Numbered from the stretch's first letter, positions 8,918 through 17,931 are shown. The stretch: DNA of 64,000 nt from Streptomyces bluensis (GCF_014650715.1 NZ_BMVM01000022.1:38946-102945), one strand, 5' to 3'. Made by a program: numbers and translations. The notes: generated from the sequence alone by a model not told the origin.

Positions 8918-9879
8918 GCCGCCATCACTGCCAGTTCGTGCAGTGCGAAGTCGGCTGTGACCATCAAGTGGTCTGAGGCCGCTTCGGCGTCCGGCCCGTC
9001 GTGAGTGAGGTGCGTGCGGGTGGTGGCGGCAATGTCCGCGGTGACGCGCAGAGTGTCGATACGGCGCTGGCCGAAGTCGTCGGGCCGCCCTTTGGCGTCG
9101 ACCCAGTGCCCGCACGACCACTGCCACGGCACGTCCAGGACGGCGGCGGTATCCCTCAGCCCGCCTGGATCGCGTCGCAGGAACTCCCCGGCATCCCGGT
9201 TCGCCAGCTTGGGCGCGTTGGGGTCCTTGGGGTCGAAGGTGACCTGGTAGCGCAGCTTGCGGTGGTTCTGTTCCAGGTACGGCTCGGGGTCGTAGTACTC
9301 CCCCCTCGGGCGCCGGTCCGCACTGAGCCCGTTCCAGTCGGCCGCGACGCCGCCAGGGATGGCCGGGTCCTGGAAGACGGACAGCACGCGGTGGGCCTCC
9401 CACAGGCGCCGCTCGGGCCGGAAGGGGTCGGCGTGGTAGGAGCACCAGCGGGTGGGCACTGGTCCTCCGGCGCGGAAGGTGGCGGCGACCAGGCCGTGCC
9501 AGAAGTCGCTTCCGCCTTCGTACGCCCGGAGGGTGCCGGGGATTGGCTCGATGTCGGGTGTCCACAGCAGGCCGACGTGGAAGCGGTTGGCGCTCGCGCC
9601 GGCCGCCTGGCTGGCCAGTGCCGGGATCGCTTTGTGTCTGCGTGCCGGGATCGCCTCGCAGCACATGCCGGTGTCGTGAGCGATCCTCCGTATGAGGCGT
9701 CGGGCGTCGGCTTTGGTGTCGCCGAGGAGTTCCTGTATGCCGAGGACGCCTGTGCGGCCCTGGTAGGCGCGCCGGATGTTCCCGATGATCAGGTTGTATC
9801 GCTGCTGTAGCTGGGGGGTAGTCGGTATCTCCAGGTTGAGCAGGTTGTACGTGCCGAATCGGAACAGTGCCGATCTCAC
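8914..9879 (-). CDS. Endonuclease/exonuclease/phosphatase (EEP) family protein
   Basis: The protein has 321 aa. The EEP fold signatures appear in order: an N-terminal FGTYNLLNLE strand, GIQEL (metal-binding Glu), ADWNGLS (Asp and Asn of the active site), RRIDTLRVT and the C-terminal SDHLMVTADF (catalytic Asp-His). It should be a Mg-dependent phosphodiesterase or phosphatase. It is coupled to the 2H phosphoesterase by a GTGA overlap and lies 170 bp downstream of the methyltransferase-Nudix-PCMT gene. Broken relatives occur at 18906-19492 and 20839-21554. All key residues look intact, so this is probably the active copy. Confidence 0.8.
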   Translation of the reverse strand: MRSALFRFGTYNLLNLEIPTTPQLQQRYNLIIGNIRRAYQGRTGVLGIQELLGDTKADARRLIRRIAHDTGMCCEAIPARRHKAIPALASQAAGASANRFHVGLLWTPDIEPIPGTLRAYEGGSDFWHGLVAATFRAGGPVPTRWCSYHADPFRPERRLWEAHRVLSVFQDPAIPGGVAADWNGLSADRRPRGEYYDPEPYLEQNHRKLRYQVTFDPKDPNAPKLANRDAGEFLRRDPGGLRDTAAVLDVPWQWSCGHWVDAKGRPDDFGQRRIDTLRVTADIAATTRTHLTHDGPDAEAASDHLMVTADFALHELAVMAA

Positions 9880-10048
9880 AGCGGCTCCCTTTCTTCTACG
9901 CGATCAGTGTGTCGGCCGGGAATGGTGCAGGGCCGTCGGCCGCCCGGTCCGCTCAGTGGGTTCGTAGGTGGCCGCACTGCTCGTGTGCGGGCAGGCCGAC
10001 GGACGGTCTGAGCGGGGCCCGGCGGGCGCATGTACCCGGGTTTGGGTT

Positions 10049-12358
10049 TCAGGGCGTGTCGGGCGGCCAGGTGAAGACGAGCCGGCTGCGCTGTTTGTCC
10101 AGGACGTGGCCCCCGGGCAGATCACGGTCCGCGGTGCCAGTGGGGTATACCGACAGGTGCGGGCCGACGCTGCCGCGTGCGTCACGGTCCCAGGTCACGA
10201 CGAGGTCGGCCATGATCTCGGCGAGTTCGTCGGCGCGCGGGCCGTGAGCGTGGATGCCGAACTCCCACAGGCTGATACCGGATGCGTCGGCGGGGAGTTT
10301 GCGGGTCAGGAGGTGGGCGAGGGAGTCGTCGCGGACGAGGGCGGCGGCCTCCCAGCCTTTGGGCCGGTGGAGGATACCGGTGTCGAGATCCGCGTCGACG
10401 GCGAGGCGGGCAAACCCGTTGCCGAGGTGGGTCGCCAGCCACAGCAGGAGCATGTCGAACGGCACGTTGCCGGGGATGGTGACGCCGGTCCAGCGTTCGG
10501 TGCGGGGCATGTTGAGGGCGGCGTCGAGGCGACTGGTGTCGGTGGGGCTGCCGTCGGCGAACCGTACGGTGACCTCTCCACCACGCAGCCGGATGACGGT
10601 GTCCTCGCGGTAGCCGGGGCCCTGGAGGGGAACGAACCCGCAGACCGTATAGCTGTCCGCGACCAGCACACCATCGCGTTTGGTGAAAGCGATGGACCAG
10701 GTGTAGCCGTGGATGCGCAGTGGGACGACCAGGCGTCCGTTCTCGGCGAGGCAGTCGACCCATGCGGGCGGGATGTCGCGGGCTTCGACGGTGACGATGA
10801 GGGCGTCCACACTCCTGGGTTTGGTGAGCAGGGCCGGGGCCTGTTCGCCGTCGCCGAGGTGGATGCGGACCTGGTGATAGCCGGTGTCGGTAAGGAAGCG
10901 GCGGGCGCGGTCGGTGACGTAGGGGTCGATGTCGATACTGATCACGGTGCCGTGTCGGCCGACGACTTCCTGAAGGAGGGCGGCGTTGTATCCGCCGGAG
11001 CCGATCTCGACCACGGTGCTACCGGGGCGCAGCGCGGCATCGCGGAGCATGAGGGCCTGCAGCCAGGGGGCCGAGGCGCTGCTCGTGGCCGCCCCGCTCG
11101 TGGTTCGCTTGATGACGGGCGCCTGCTGGGTGTCGTACGCATCCTCCAGGGCGACACCAGGGAGAAAGCGGTGGCGCGGGACCAGCCGAAACGCCGTATC
11201 GATCGCACTGCCCACATCCATGCGGCCCTCCTCGATCAGCCGGTCGGCCATCGCCTGCCGCAGCACGGCCGTCTCGGCGGCCTGTTGGGCGAACTCGGTT
11301 ACGTCAGCATGAGCGATCGAATACCGGTGCACAGGAGGCAGGCCAGTGAGCAGGCCGGGCCAGAGGGTGTCGATGACGTGCGCGCTCGGGGTGAACAACG
11401 GCTGGGCGAGGTGAGGCAGGTCAGCGGGCTCGTGCCACTCCCACCGGCGGATCAAGTGAGGTTCGGTGACAGACGGTTCGCCGGTGTAGGAGGTGACACG
11501 GACGGCGGCCGTAAGGCGTGGGATGCCGTGGGTGGAGTCCATCAGGATGGCCAGCAGCCGCGCGTCCGCGGGGTCGGCCTTCAGACCGGTCTCCTCCTGA
11601 AGCTCCCGCACGGCGGCGTTGACGAAGTCCTCGTCGGCGTCGTTCTTGCCGCCAGGTAGCTCCCAGACCCCGCGGCGAGTCGACCAGCCCAGCAGGATCC
11701 GCCCCACCGGGTCGGTGACGACGACCCCGGCGCCCGTGAGCGCGTGCGGGGATGGGCGCCCCTTGCCGGCGCTCTCACCCCGGGCGGGGGCGGGCTCGCG
11801 CAGGACGACGAAGGCGAGCCCGTCCGCGTCGTACTGTTCGGCGACGTTCCAGCCCGCGCACAGCAGGCCGAGTTCGTCATCGTCGAGGGCAATGCCCCGC
11901 TTGCTGTCCGGCAGAGCGGTGGCGATCGGAGTGATCACACACAGCGTCCCGCCTGGACGCAGCCGCTCACGCAGCCTGTTCATCACACGGGTGCGGTCGC
12001 GGATGAAGGCCCAGCTGAGGCGGAAGGTGATCAGGTCGTAGGCAGCGTGGGGCAGATCGTCCAGACAGTCCCGCTCGATGTCGAACACCCGGTAGGTGAT
12101 GTCGCCGGTGCCGTCGCCGCCTTCGCGGGCGAGGTCGACGGCGGCGGGGCAGTAGTCAACGGCATCCACCCGGTAGCTGCTGGCGGCAAGGTGGCGGGCG
12201 AGTTCACCCGTGCCGCAGCCGATGTCCAGGGCCCGGCCGCCTTCGATGGGGGCGGGCGCATGCTCGGCCAGCAACGTCCGCTCGCTTTCCCCGAGTTGCC
12301 GGAAGCCCTGCCCTCCGGCGTAGTGCTCGTCCCATTCCTTCTGTCCGGTGTAGGCCAA
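10049..12358 (-). CDS. Fusion: SAM methyltransferase - Nudix hydrolase - PCMT-type methyltransferase
   Basis: One 769-aa protein contains three enzymes. Residues about 1-205 are a class I methyltransferase (ALDIGCGTGELARHL). Residues about 206-345 are a Nudix domain with a full box (AAVRELQEETGL). Residues about 365-769 are a protein-isoaspartate O-methyltransferase-like domain (VVEIGSGGYNAALL) followed by the long C-terminal region also found in the FxLD lanthipeptide methyltransferase at 28875-30926. The TTG start at 12358 is supported by AAGGAG about eight bases upstream. The C-terminal part would methylate an Asp carboxylate, in RiPP pathways the first step to an aspartimide or isoaspartate. 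The joined Nudix suggests a nucleotide-linked intermediate or substrate (inference). Confidence 0.8.
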   Translation of the reverse strand: MAYTGQKEWDEHYAGGQGFRQLGESERTLLAEHAPAPIEGGRALDIGCGTGELARHLAASSYRVDAVDYCPAAVDLAREGGDGTGDITYRVFDIERDCLDDLPHAAYDLITFRLSWAFIRDRTRVMNRLRERLRPGGTLCVITPIATALPDSKRGIALDDDELGLLCAGWNVAEQYDADGLAFVVLREPAPARGESAGKGRPSPHALTGAGVVVTDPVGRILLGWSTRRGVWELPGGKNDADEDFVNAAVRELQEETGLKADPADARLLAILMDSTHGIPRLTAAVRVTSYTGEPSVTEPHLIRRWEWHEPADLPHLAQPLFTPSAHVIDTLWPGLLTGLPPVHRYSIAHADVTEFAQQAAETAVLRQAMADRLIEEGRMDVGSAIDTAFRLVPRHRFLPGVALEDAYDTQQAPVIKRTTSGAATSSASAPWLQALMLRDAALRPGSTVVEIGSGGYNAALLQEVVGRHGTVISIDIDPYVTDRARRFLTDTGYHQVRIHLGDGEQAPALLTKPRSVDALIVTVEARDIPPAWVDCLAENGRLVVPLRIHGYTWSIAFTKRDGVLVADSYTVCGFVPLQGPGYREDTVIRLRGGEVTVRFADGSPTDTSRLDAALNMPRTERWTGVTIPGNVPFDMLLLWLATHLGNGFARLAVDADLDTGILHRPKGWEAAALVRDDSLAHLLTRKLPADASGISLWEFGIHAHGPRADELAEIMADLVVTWDRDARGSVGPHLSVYPTGTADRDLPGGHVLDKQRSRLVFTWPPDTP

Positions 12359-12392
12359 TGGGGTATCTCCTTCATTGAGGTGGCGGGAGGGG

Positions 12393-13793
12393 TCAGGAAC
12401 GGGCGAGTTGGTGGAGGCGGGCCAGGGTGCGGTGGCCGCGCTCGACGAGTTCGGGGTCGTGGTGGGTCATGCCGAACTGGATGCTGGAGAGCGCATCGAG
12501 TCCCCTCTCGCATTCCCACAGCTCCACCTCGTCTGCGGTGAGGGTGCGGCCGTAGCCGTCCAGGAAGGCTTCCTCCAGGTCGGGGCGGCCGTGCCACTGG
12601 TCGCTGAGGCGGACCAGGTCACGCACCGCGGGCGCGTACTCGGCGCGCTCGAAGTCGAACAGGCCGAGCGTGTCGTCATCGGCGAGCAGCGCATTCCGCG
12701 GCTGCAGATCACCGAGGGTGGGCACCTCGACGATCGGAGGCAGGGCCGCACGCCGGGCGGCGAGAGCGCGCAGCAGTTCTTCGTCCCCGTTCTTCAGATA
12801 CGGGCGGGCGACGGACAGGTGACGCTCCAACTTCCCCGAGGGGGAGGTGAGGTCGGCGGGGGGTGAGTGGGGCGGGGCGCTGTGGTGGAACGCGCCGGCC
12901 AGCTCGCCGAGCCCGCGGTGCACCCGCGCCTCAGTTGTCCGGTCCAGGATGGCGCCGTGCAGGCTGCGTCCCGGCAAGGCGGTCACCACGATCGCCCGCT
13001 GCGACGCGTCGGCGGCTACCAGGCGCGGCGCGTGCCAACCGAGCGAATGCGTCCACGAGCGGTACGCGGTCACCTCCCGTCCGTGGAAGCGGTCATTGTG
13101 GTGGATCTTCACGTACCAGGTGCCCCCGGAGCGGCCGACGGCCCGCCACACGCGGCTGTTCTCGCGGACCCACGACGCATCCGCCCAGTCGGCGATCCGG
13201 CCCACCGCCTGCTCTGCGAAGACACGCACCGCGTCCTGCGGTGCCAGTGCGTTCGAGGGACGGGGTGCGTCGGCGACGATGCGCAATCGGTCGAGGGCGG
13301 GATCGTAGGCGATCGGATCGCGGGGCTGTTGGAAGTGCACGGCCAGGCGTGCTCCGGCGCGGTAAGCGTCGAGGCCGGCTCGGCAGTAGGCCACCATCGG
13401 CTCCGGCAGCGCATCCCATCCGAACCAGTCCATCGCGTCGCACAGGGTGGGCTCGGTAATCTCCGGCTCGCCCTGCCAGTCCACCACGACCAGGAACACT
13501 CCGGCGCGGGCGCCGCCTGCCGGGGCGCGGTGATGGACTGTGAGCGCCCCACGGACATCCGCCCGGCTGGCCACGACACCGGTCTCCTCCCGAAGCTCCC
13601 GCAGTCCGCTCTCGACGACGTCCTCGTGCGGTCCGTCCAGGTGCCCCGAGGGCAGATGCCACATTCCGGCCGCATACACGGGCCCGGCCCGCCGGGTCAG
13701 CAGCACCTGCTGGCCCTTGGGGCTGTTGCGCAGCAGGATCAGGTGCACGTCGACCGGAACCGTGAATCGCCCTCCGGCGGCCTGCCCGCTCAC
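12393..13793 (-). CDS. Fusion: Nudix hydrolase - APH-fold kinase
   Basis: The protein has 466 aa. Residues about 10-140 are a Nudix domain with box GLRELREETGV. Residues about 200-466 are an aminoglycoside/choline-kinase-like (APH) domain with a Lys in the YVKIHH strand, a catalytic loop LGDLQPRN (Asp and Asn kept, but the usual His is Leu) and FDFERAE in place of the DFG-like motif. It could phosphorylate a small molecule or peptide and trim a nucleotide. The GTG start overlaps the stop of the 63-aa gene (GTGA). The gene stops 35 bases before the downstream fusion gene. Confidence 0.75.
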   Translation of the reverse strand: MSGQAAGGRFTVPVDVHLILLRNSPKGQQVLLTRRAGPVYAAGMWHLPSGHLDGPHEDVVESGLRELREETGVVASRADVRGALTVHHRAPAGGARAGVFLVVVDWQGEPEITEPTLCDAMDWFGWDALPEPMVAYCRAGLDAYRAGARLAVHFQQPRDPIAYDPALDRLRIVADAPRPSNALAPQDAVRVFAEQAVGRIADWADASWVRENSRVWRAVGRSGGTWYVKIHHNDRFHGREVTAYRSWTHSLGWHAPRLVAADASQRAIVVTALPGRSLHGAILDRTTEARVHRGLGELAGAFHHSAPPHSPPADLTSPSGKLERHLSVARPYLKNGDEELLRALAARRAALPPIVEVPTLGDLQPRNALLADDDTLGLFDFERAEYAPAVRDLVRLSDQWHGRPDLEEAFLDGYGRTLTADEVELWECERGLDALSSIQFGMTHHDPELVERGHRTLARLHQLARS

Positions 13794-13981
13794 GCGGGGC
13801 CTCCCGGGCGGCGGGCCAACAGCGCCACGTCGGGCACGCCCGGTATGGCGTCGGCCAGTAGCCGCGTGACCTGCTCGGGCACGCCAGGCCGGAAGCGGGG
13901 GTACGCGTCGGCCGCTGGCCCGACCAACAGGTCCTTGTCATCTGGAGTCGAGGTGGGTTGGTGATCGGCGGGCGAGTTCAC
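13790..13981 (-). CDS. 63-aa small protein inside the Nudix/PCMT operon
   Basis: This small gene is joined to both neighbours by four-base GTGA overlaps (PCMT upstream, Nudix-kinase downstream), which strongly supports translation. The sequence starts MNSPADHQPTS, is Pro/Ala rich and ends LARRPGGPA. It has no cysteine and no membrane segment. I recognise no family. It could be a small partner protein or, less likely, a second peptide substrate of the operon enzymes. Confidence 0.6.
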   Translation of the reverse strand: MNSPADHQPTSTPDDKDLLVGPAADAYPRFRPGVPEQVTRLLADAIPGVPDVALLARRPGGPA

Positions 13982-15246
13982 CGCGGGTCCCCTTTCAGAG
14001 GGCGCTGGTCGTGGAGCGGCCAGCAGAGCTTGTTACGGCCGAACCCGGCGACGGCCCACTGTTTTCCGTCCGCATAGAACTCGATCCGGTACGCGTCAGG
14101 TTCGCCGGCCGCCTGCCATCGGGCCGCGATCTGTTCGATCTCGTGCCAGATGGCGCGAGGTCCGAACGCTGTGACTGAGCACATGCCGTCACCATTCGGG
14201 CTCATGCGCACCCAGGAGCCGCACTCCGGAGCGCCGATCTGAAGGTGCTCGGCGCCGAAGTTGCGTACCAGTCCGGGACGAAGGTGATCGAGGGCCAGCC
14301 AGAATCCACGTGCCTCTGGGGGTGGTGGCAGGCGGTGCCCGCGTACGGTCACGCCTTCGGCTGTGGCCATCTGCGCGCGGAACGCGGCGGACAGGAAGAG
14401 GCGGTCCCTGCCCCACCCGGCGCGGTGCCCGAACTCGACCGCCCGCAGCTCTCCCTCAACGCGTCCTTGGGCGGTTTTCGTGATCACGGCAAGTCCGGGC
14501 CACGAGGGCGAACTGGTGCCGACCGTCGCCAGCAACAACCCCTGCGGCGCGAGCTGTTCCACCAGCGCCCGTGGCACTCGGGGTACGGCGAAGGAGATGA
14601 GCATTCGGTCGTACGGCGCCCGGTCCAGCCAGCCTGCCTCGCCATCCCCCGTGACCACGGTGGGCCGGTAGCCGAGGTCGGCGAGGTGGGCGGCGGCGGC
14701 CGAGGTGACGTGGTAGTCGATGTCGATCGTGACGACCCGGGCGTCGCTACTGACGAAGCAGGCCACTGCGGCAGTCACGGCGGTGCCCGTGCCAATATCC
14801 AGCACCCGCTGTCCAGGCTCCAGATCCAGCTCCTGCAGGAGTTCGGCTGTCATCCCCATCACGCTTGACATGGACGTCATCGCCCCGCCCGTACGCGTGC
14901 CACGCGACCGGCCCAGGAGCGGCTCACCGTCGTGCTGGACGGCCACGCTGTCCCCGCTGTAGAGCACGCGCAACAGCTCGTCCCGGTCCTCGGGCACCGA
15001 CCAGTCCAGCAGGTCCCAGCGTGGTGGGGTCTCGTCCGGTGAGCTGCGCCGTACGTACGCCTGCGGCATCAGCGCCTGCCGGGGCAGCGCCAGCAGTGCC
15101 TCGGACACCGGGCCGGGGGACAGATGCCCGGCCGCGTGGAGGCGGGCGACCATGGCCGCACGGGCTGTCGCCGCGTCGGCGTCGTCCACGGCTGCGGCGG
15201 TCAGGGGTGCGGTGGTCAGGGATGCTGGTGGGGCGGGTTCAGGCAT
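13978..15246 (-). CDS. PCMT-type protein/peptide methyltransferase
   Basis: The protein has 422 aa. The SAM-binding motif VLDIGTGTAVTAA lies at about 145-157, with VVTIDIDYH following as motif II. The N-terminal region (VSEALLALPRQALMP) matches the start of the protein-L-isoaspartate O-methyltransferase fold, and about 190 extra C-terminal residues follow the core. Family members methylate Asp or isoAsp carboxylates. As a second PCMT in the same operon it may act on the 51-aa peptide at 17776-17931 or on another site of the same substrate. The stop overlaps the next start (GTGA). Confidence 0.75.
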   Translation of the reverse strand: MPEPAPPASLTTAPLTAAAVDDADAATARAAMVARLHAAGHLSPGPVSEALLALPRQALMPQAYVRRSSPDETPPRWDLLDWSVPEDRDELLRVLYSGDSVAVQHDGEPLLGRSRGTRTGGAMTSMSSVMGMTAELLQELDLEPGQRVLDIGTGTAVTAAVACFVSSDARVVTIDIDYHVTSAAAAHLADLGYRPTVVTGDGEAGWLDRAPYDRMLISFAVPRVPRALVEQLAPQGLLLATVGTSSPSWPGLAVITKTAQGRVEGELRAVEFGHRAGWGRDRLFLSAAFRAQMATAEGVTVRGHRLPPPPEARGFWLALDHLRPGLVRNFGAEHLQIGAPECGSWVRMSPNGDGMCSVTAFGPRAIWHEIEQIAARWQAAGEPDAYRIEFYADGKQWAVAGFGRNKLCWPLHDQRPLKGDPR

Positions 15247-15288
15247 GGTGGTGATCTCCCTGAGAGGCGAGTGGGAAGGGGGAGAGGG

Positions 15289-16215
15289 TCAGGTCCAGCC
15301 GGGTTCGGTGTAGTGGCGTCCGTGCCGGATGCCGTCGATGGCGGCACGGGTGTAGGCGACGGTCGGCTCCGGCAGGGCGTCGGCGGGCCACCAGCCCCAG
15401 TTCACGCACTTGTCGGGCTCCAGGACCTGCGGTTCGCCTTGCCATTGGTGGGCCCGGAAGATCAGCTGCAGTCGGGGCTGGGTGCTGGGAGCCTCCAGGA
15501 GGTGGACGGTGTGCACGAGGTCGATGTCCTCGGCCTTGATCACCAGCCCGGCCTCCTCCGTCGCCTCCCGGATCAGACAGGCAACGGCGGACTCTCGCTC
15601 GCAGTGACCGGCCAGGAAGTGATGCTCCAAGGGCGCATAGGCAGAGTCGGGGTGCCGCAGCCCGAGCAGGATCTCGCCCTCCCGCTCCAGATACAGGTGG
15701 ACACCGATGACGTTCGGAACCGTCTTCGTGCCGGTGCCGGTGCCGGTGCCGCGGACGCGGAGCACGGGCAGCTGCTCGCCGGCATGGTGGCGGGCACCCG
15801 GATCGGCCTGGTGGTGGTGGATGACGGCCGTGGTCTTGGGGTCCATGGTCAAATACGGGATCTGCTCGGGATCGGTCCAGCGCAGCATGATGCCCTCGGT
15901 GAGGGGCAATAGCGCGGGGTCGCCGTTCCAGGTCCCGACGTACACCAGGATCCGGTTGGTGGGCCGGTCATCGGTGTCGGTGTTCTCGACGACGGCGAGC
16001 GGGGCCAGGCCCGGGATGCGCAGGCCGGCCTCTTCCAGCAGTTCGCGGGCGATCGCGTCGTCGAGACTTTCGCCGGGCTCGGGGTGGCCGCCGGGCAGGG
16101 ACCACTGCCCGGCGCTGCAGATGTTCTTGTTGGCGTCCCGCAGATGCAGCAGGTAGCGGCCATCGGGGCGGACGAGAAGCGCCATGACGGTCATGGGCGC
16201 AGCCGATGTGGTCAA
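15289..16215 (-). CDS. Protein with two tandem Nudix domains
   Basis: The protein has 308 aa. The first Nudix domain (about 5-135) has box ARELLEEAGL after GGHPEPGESLDD. The second (about 165-300) has box IREATEEAGL after GHCERESAV. Both boxes keep the catalytic glutamates. A short spacer rich in Gly-Thr repeats (the DNA is a GGTGCC-type repeat near 15733) joins the domains. It lies between the broken ABC exporter and the PCMT gene on the same strand, so it is part of the operon. Substrates are unknown; two intact boxes suggest two specificities or an internal dimer. Confidence 0.8.
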   Translation of the reverse strand: MTTSAAPMTVMALLVRPDGRYLLHLRDANKNICSAGQWSLPGGHPEPGESLDDAIARELLEEAGLRIPGLAPLAVVENTDTDDRPTNRILVYVGTWNGDPALLPLTEGIMLRWTDPEQIPYLTMDPKTTAVIHHHQADPGARHHAGEQLPVLRVRGTGTGTGTKTVPNVIGVHLYLEREGEILLGLRHPDSAYAPLEHHFLAGHCERESAVACLIREATEEAGLVIKAEDIDLVHTVHLLEAPSTQPRLQLIFRAHQWQGEPQVLEPDKCVNWGWWPADALPEPTVAYTRAAIDGIRHGRHYTEPGWT

Positions 16216-16287
16216 CGAATCCTCCGTACGGCGGGCAGGGTGCGAGGGTCGCCGCGCCCCTCACGGCGGGGTGCGGCAACGGGATGG

Positions 16288-17468
16288 TCAGCGGTCGTGA
16301 GAGAGGGCCAGGAGTTCGGCGAACAGGCCGCCTCCGGCGGCGAGTTCCTCGTACGTTCCCTGCTCGGAGATCCGGCCGTGCTCCATCACGATGATCCGGT
16401 CGGCGACCTAGCGCCGTAGACGACGAGCTGGCTGAGGGCTGCCAGCGTGGTCTGCACGGCAACGACCGCGGTCGCGGCGATGGCCGCCTCGATCCGCCCG
16501 GTGGCCGCCAGCCAGGCCAGCGCGGCCCAGGTGAGGACCAGGAAGATGCCGCCGATCGCCGAGCTGGCAAGCGTGATCAGCAGCATCTTGGGCGCGGCGG
16601 CCAGCGTGCGCGCGTCGATACGCTCCGAAATTGTCCGGTACCAGAACCCCAGATACCCGGTCATACCGTTGGCGCGGACCTCATCGGCAAATTTCAGGCT
16701 CGTAACCCAGCCACGCATGTTCTGCCGCACGTTGCGGTCGGCCACATTGGCGTAATGCGTCTCATAGGTGACCTTCGCGTGCAGCACAGCGCCCACCCCG
16801 GCGGGAACGACAGCGAGCAGCAGCAGCGGCAGCATCAGCGGATGCAGCACCGTCAATACCCCGCTCGCAGTGACCATCCGGACCACGGCGGCCGTAAGGC
16901 GGGTGGCATCCTGCACCACCAGGCGACTGCGGACCACACCCATCTCCGCGGCCTCCTCCCGGTCCGCGCAACCGTCCTCGGCGCGGGCGGCAGCCTCCAT
17001 CCGGCACACCGCCTCCACCAGGCTGCTGTCCGCCTCGGTCGTCAACGGGGGCGTGATCCGGCCGTCCGCATACGAGGACAACGCGGTCGCGCCCCGTCCG
17101 ACCGCCGCCGCCAGCGCGATGACCACCAGCGCGGGCAACGCCTCGCGCACCCGGTCGGCCACCTCCCCGCCGGCCAGGACCGACCGCATCGCATCGGTGG
17201 TCGCGGTCAGCTGGAGGGCGGCACTGACCCCGATGGCCAGCTGGCAGACGGCCAGCAACAGCACAGCCCGCCGGTCGATGGCCCACGCCATCCGGGCAGT
17301 CTGCGCCAGCACCGACGGAAGCCGCCGGCACATCGCCGCGAACGACACCTCCGCCAGCGGATTCTTGCCGTACCTGCCGCCATAGCGCAGCTCGGCGGGC
17401 GGCGGAGGCGGCAACCGGCGAGGTGACGCAGCTGCAGCAGGGGCCTGGGCTTGTGGTTCGGCGCTCAC
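16288..17468 (-). pseudogene. ABC exporter, nucleotide-binding domain deleted
   Basis: The reading frame from GTG 17468 encodes the membrane half of a type I ABC exporter (several hydrophobic helices, about 350 residues) and runs to LVVYGAR. There it changes into unrelated residues and stops at 16386. The last about 40 residues of an ABC ATPase (VADRIIVMEHGRISEQGTY and following) remain in another frame down to a TGA at 16288-16290. The whole Walker A to signature region, roughly 200 codons, is missing. An out-of-frame deletion near 16395-16410 explains this. The exporter of this operon is therefore non-functional unless another one substitutes. Its GTG overlaps the stop of the upstream gene. 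Confidence 0.8.
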
Positions 17469-17779
17469 CGGTCACCCCCGGTCGGCTCAGTGGGCCAGCC
17501 CAGCGGCATAAACAACTGGCCCCTCCGGTACACCTCGAAGGTGGCGCGGCCAGAGCCGAGGAAGGGGACGGCGTGCCGGTGGGCGAACGTCTCCCGTATG
17601 TACGACGTGGGACTGGAGGGAACCCTCATGAAGAAGCGGGCATCGGCGCTTTGCCGCACTGTCTCCCAAACGCGTGAGGCAGGCCGTGCGCCGGAGGCGT
17701 CGAGCACGGCTGCGAGAGGGCCCAGGGTGGCTTCCGCCCAGGAGCGAATGGAAGCCGGCAGGAGTTTCGGGTCGGTCAT
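17465..17779 (-). CDS. Short APH-kinase-like protein (N-terminal part only)
   Basis: The protein has 104 aa. The stretch SRVWETVRQSADARFFMRVP aligns with the N-terminal lobe of the APH-fold kinase in the gene at 12393 (SRVWRAVGRSGGTWYVKIHH). There is no HGD..N catalytic loop, and the strand Lys is replaced (FFMRV). It is either a kinase with a large internal deletion or a small pseudokinase. It is coupled on both sides: ATGA overlap with the 51-aa peptide and GTGA overlap with the exporter. These overlaps suggest that both ends of the gene are native. Confidence 0.5.
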   Translation of the reverse strand: MTDPKLLPASIRSWAEATLGPLAAVLDASGARPASRVWETVRQSADARFFMRVPSSPTSYIRETFAHRHAVPFLGSGRATFEVYRRGQLFMPLGWPTEPTGGDR

Positions 17780-17931
17780 GCCCCCCACCTCGGTGCCGGT
17801 CGTGACGTATCCGCGGCGGACATCCGGAGGGTGTCAACACCGTGCACCAGGTACGTCCGACTGGAGGAGGCACTCGGGACAGGCTGTTCGAAGGCAGGAG
17901 GTACCGGGGTGAGGGTGGGGACGGTATTCAT
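17776..17931 (-). CDS. 51-aa peptide heading the Nudix/PCMT operon (candidate precursor)
   Basis: The ATG at 17931 has an excellent AGGAGGAAGCT site directly upstream, and the stop overlaps the next gene by ATGA. The peptide begins MNTVPTLTPVPPAFEQPVP and ends SRPAPRWGA; it has no Cys. It contains two Asp-Thr pairs (D33-T34 and D41-T42), the same pair found in the core of the FxLD lanthipeptide (D47-T48), and shares EQPV with that leader. A short peptide with a strong ribosome binding site at the head of an operon with PCMT enzymes suggests a ribosomal peptide precursor. This is inference; no family is recognised. Confidence 0.5.
   Translation of the reverse strand: MNTVPTLTPVPPAFEQPVPSASSSRTYLVHGVDTLRMSAADTSRPAPRWGA

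Noticed and set aside
9968..11659. Plus-strand frame of 563 codons
   Set aside because: It is the antisense frame of the methyltransferase-Nudix-PCMT gene, whose domains are unmistakable.
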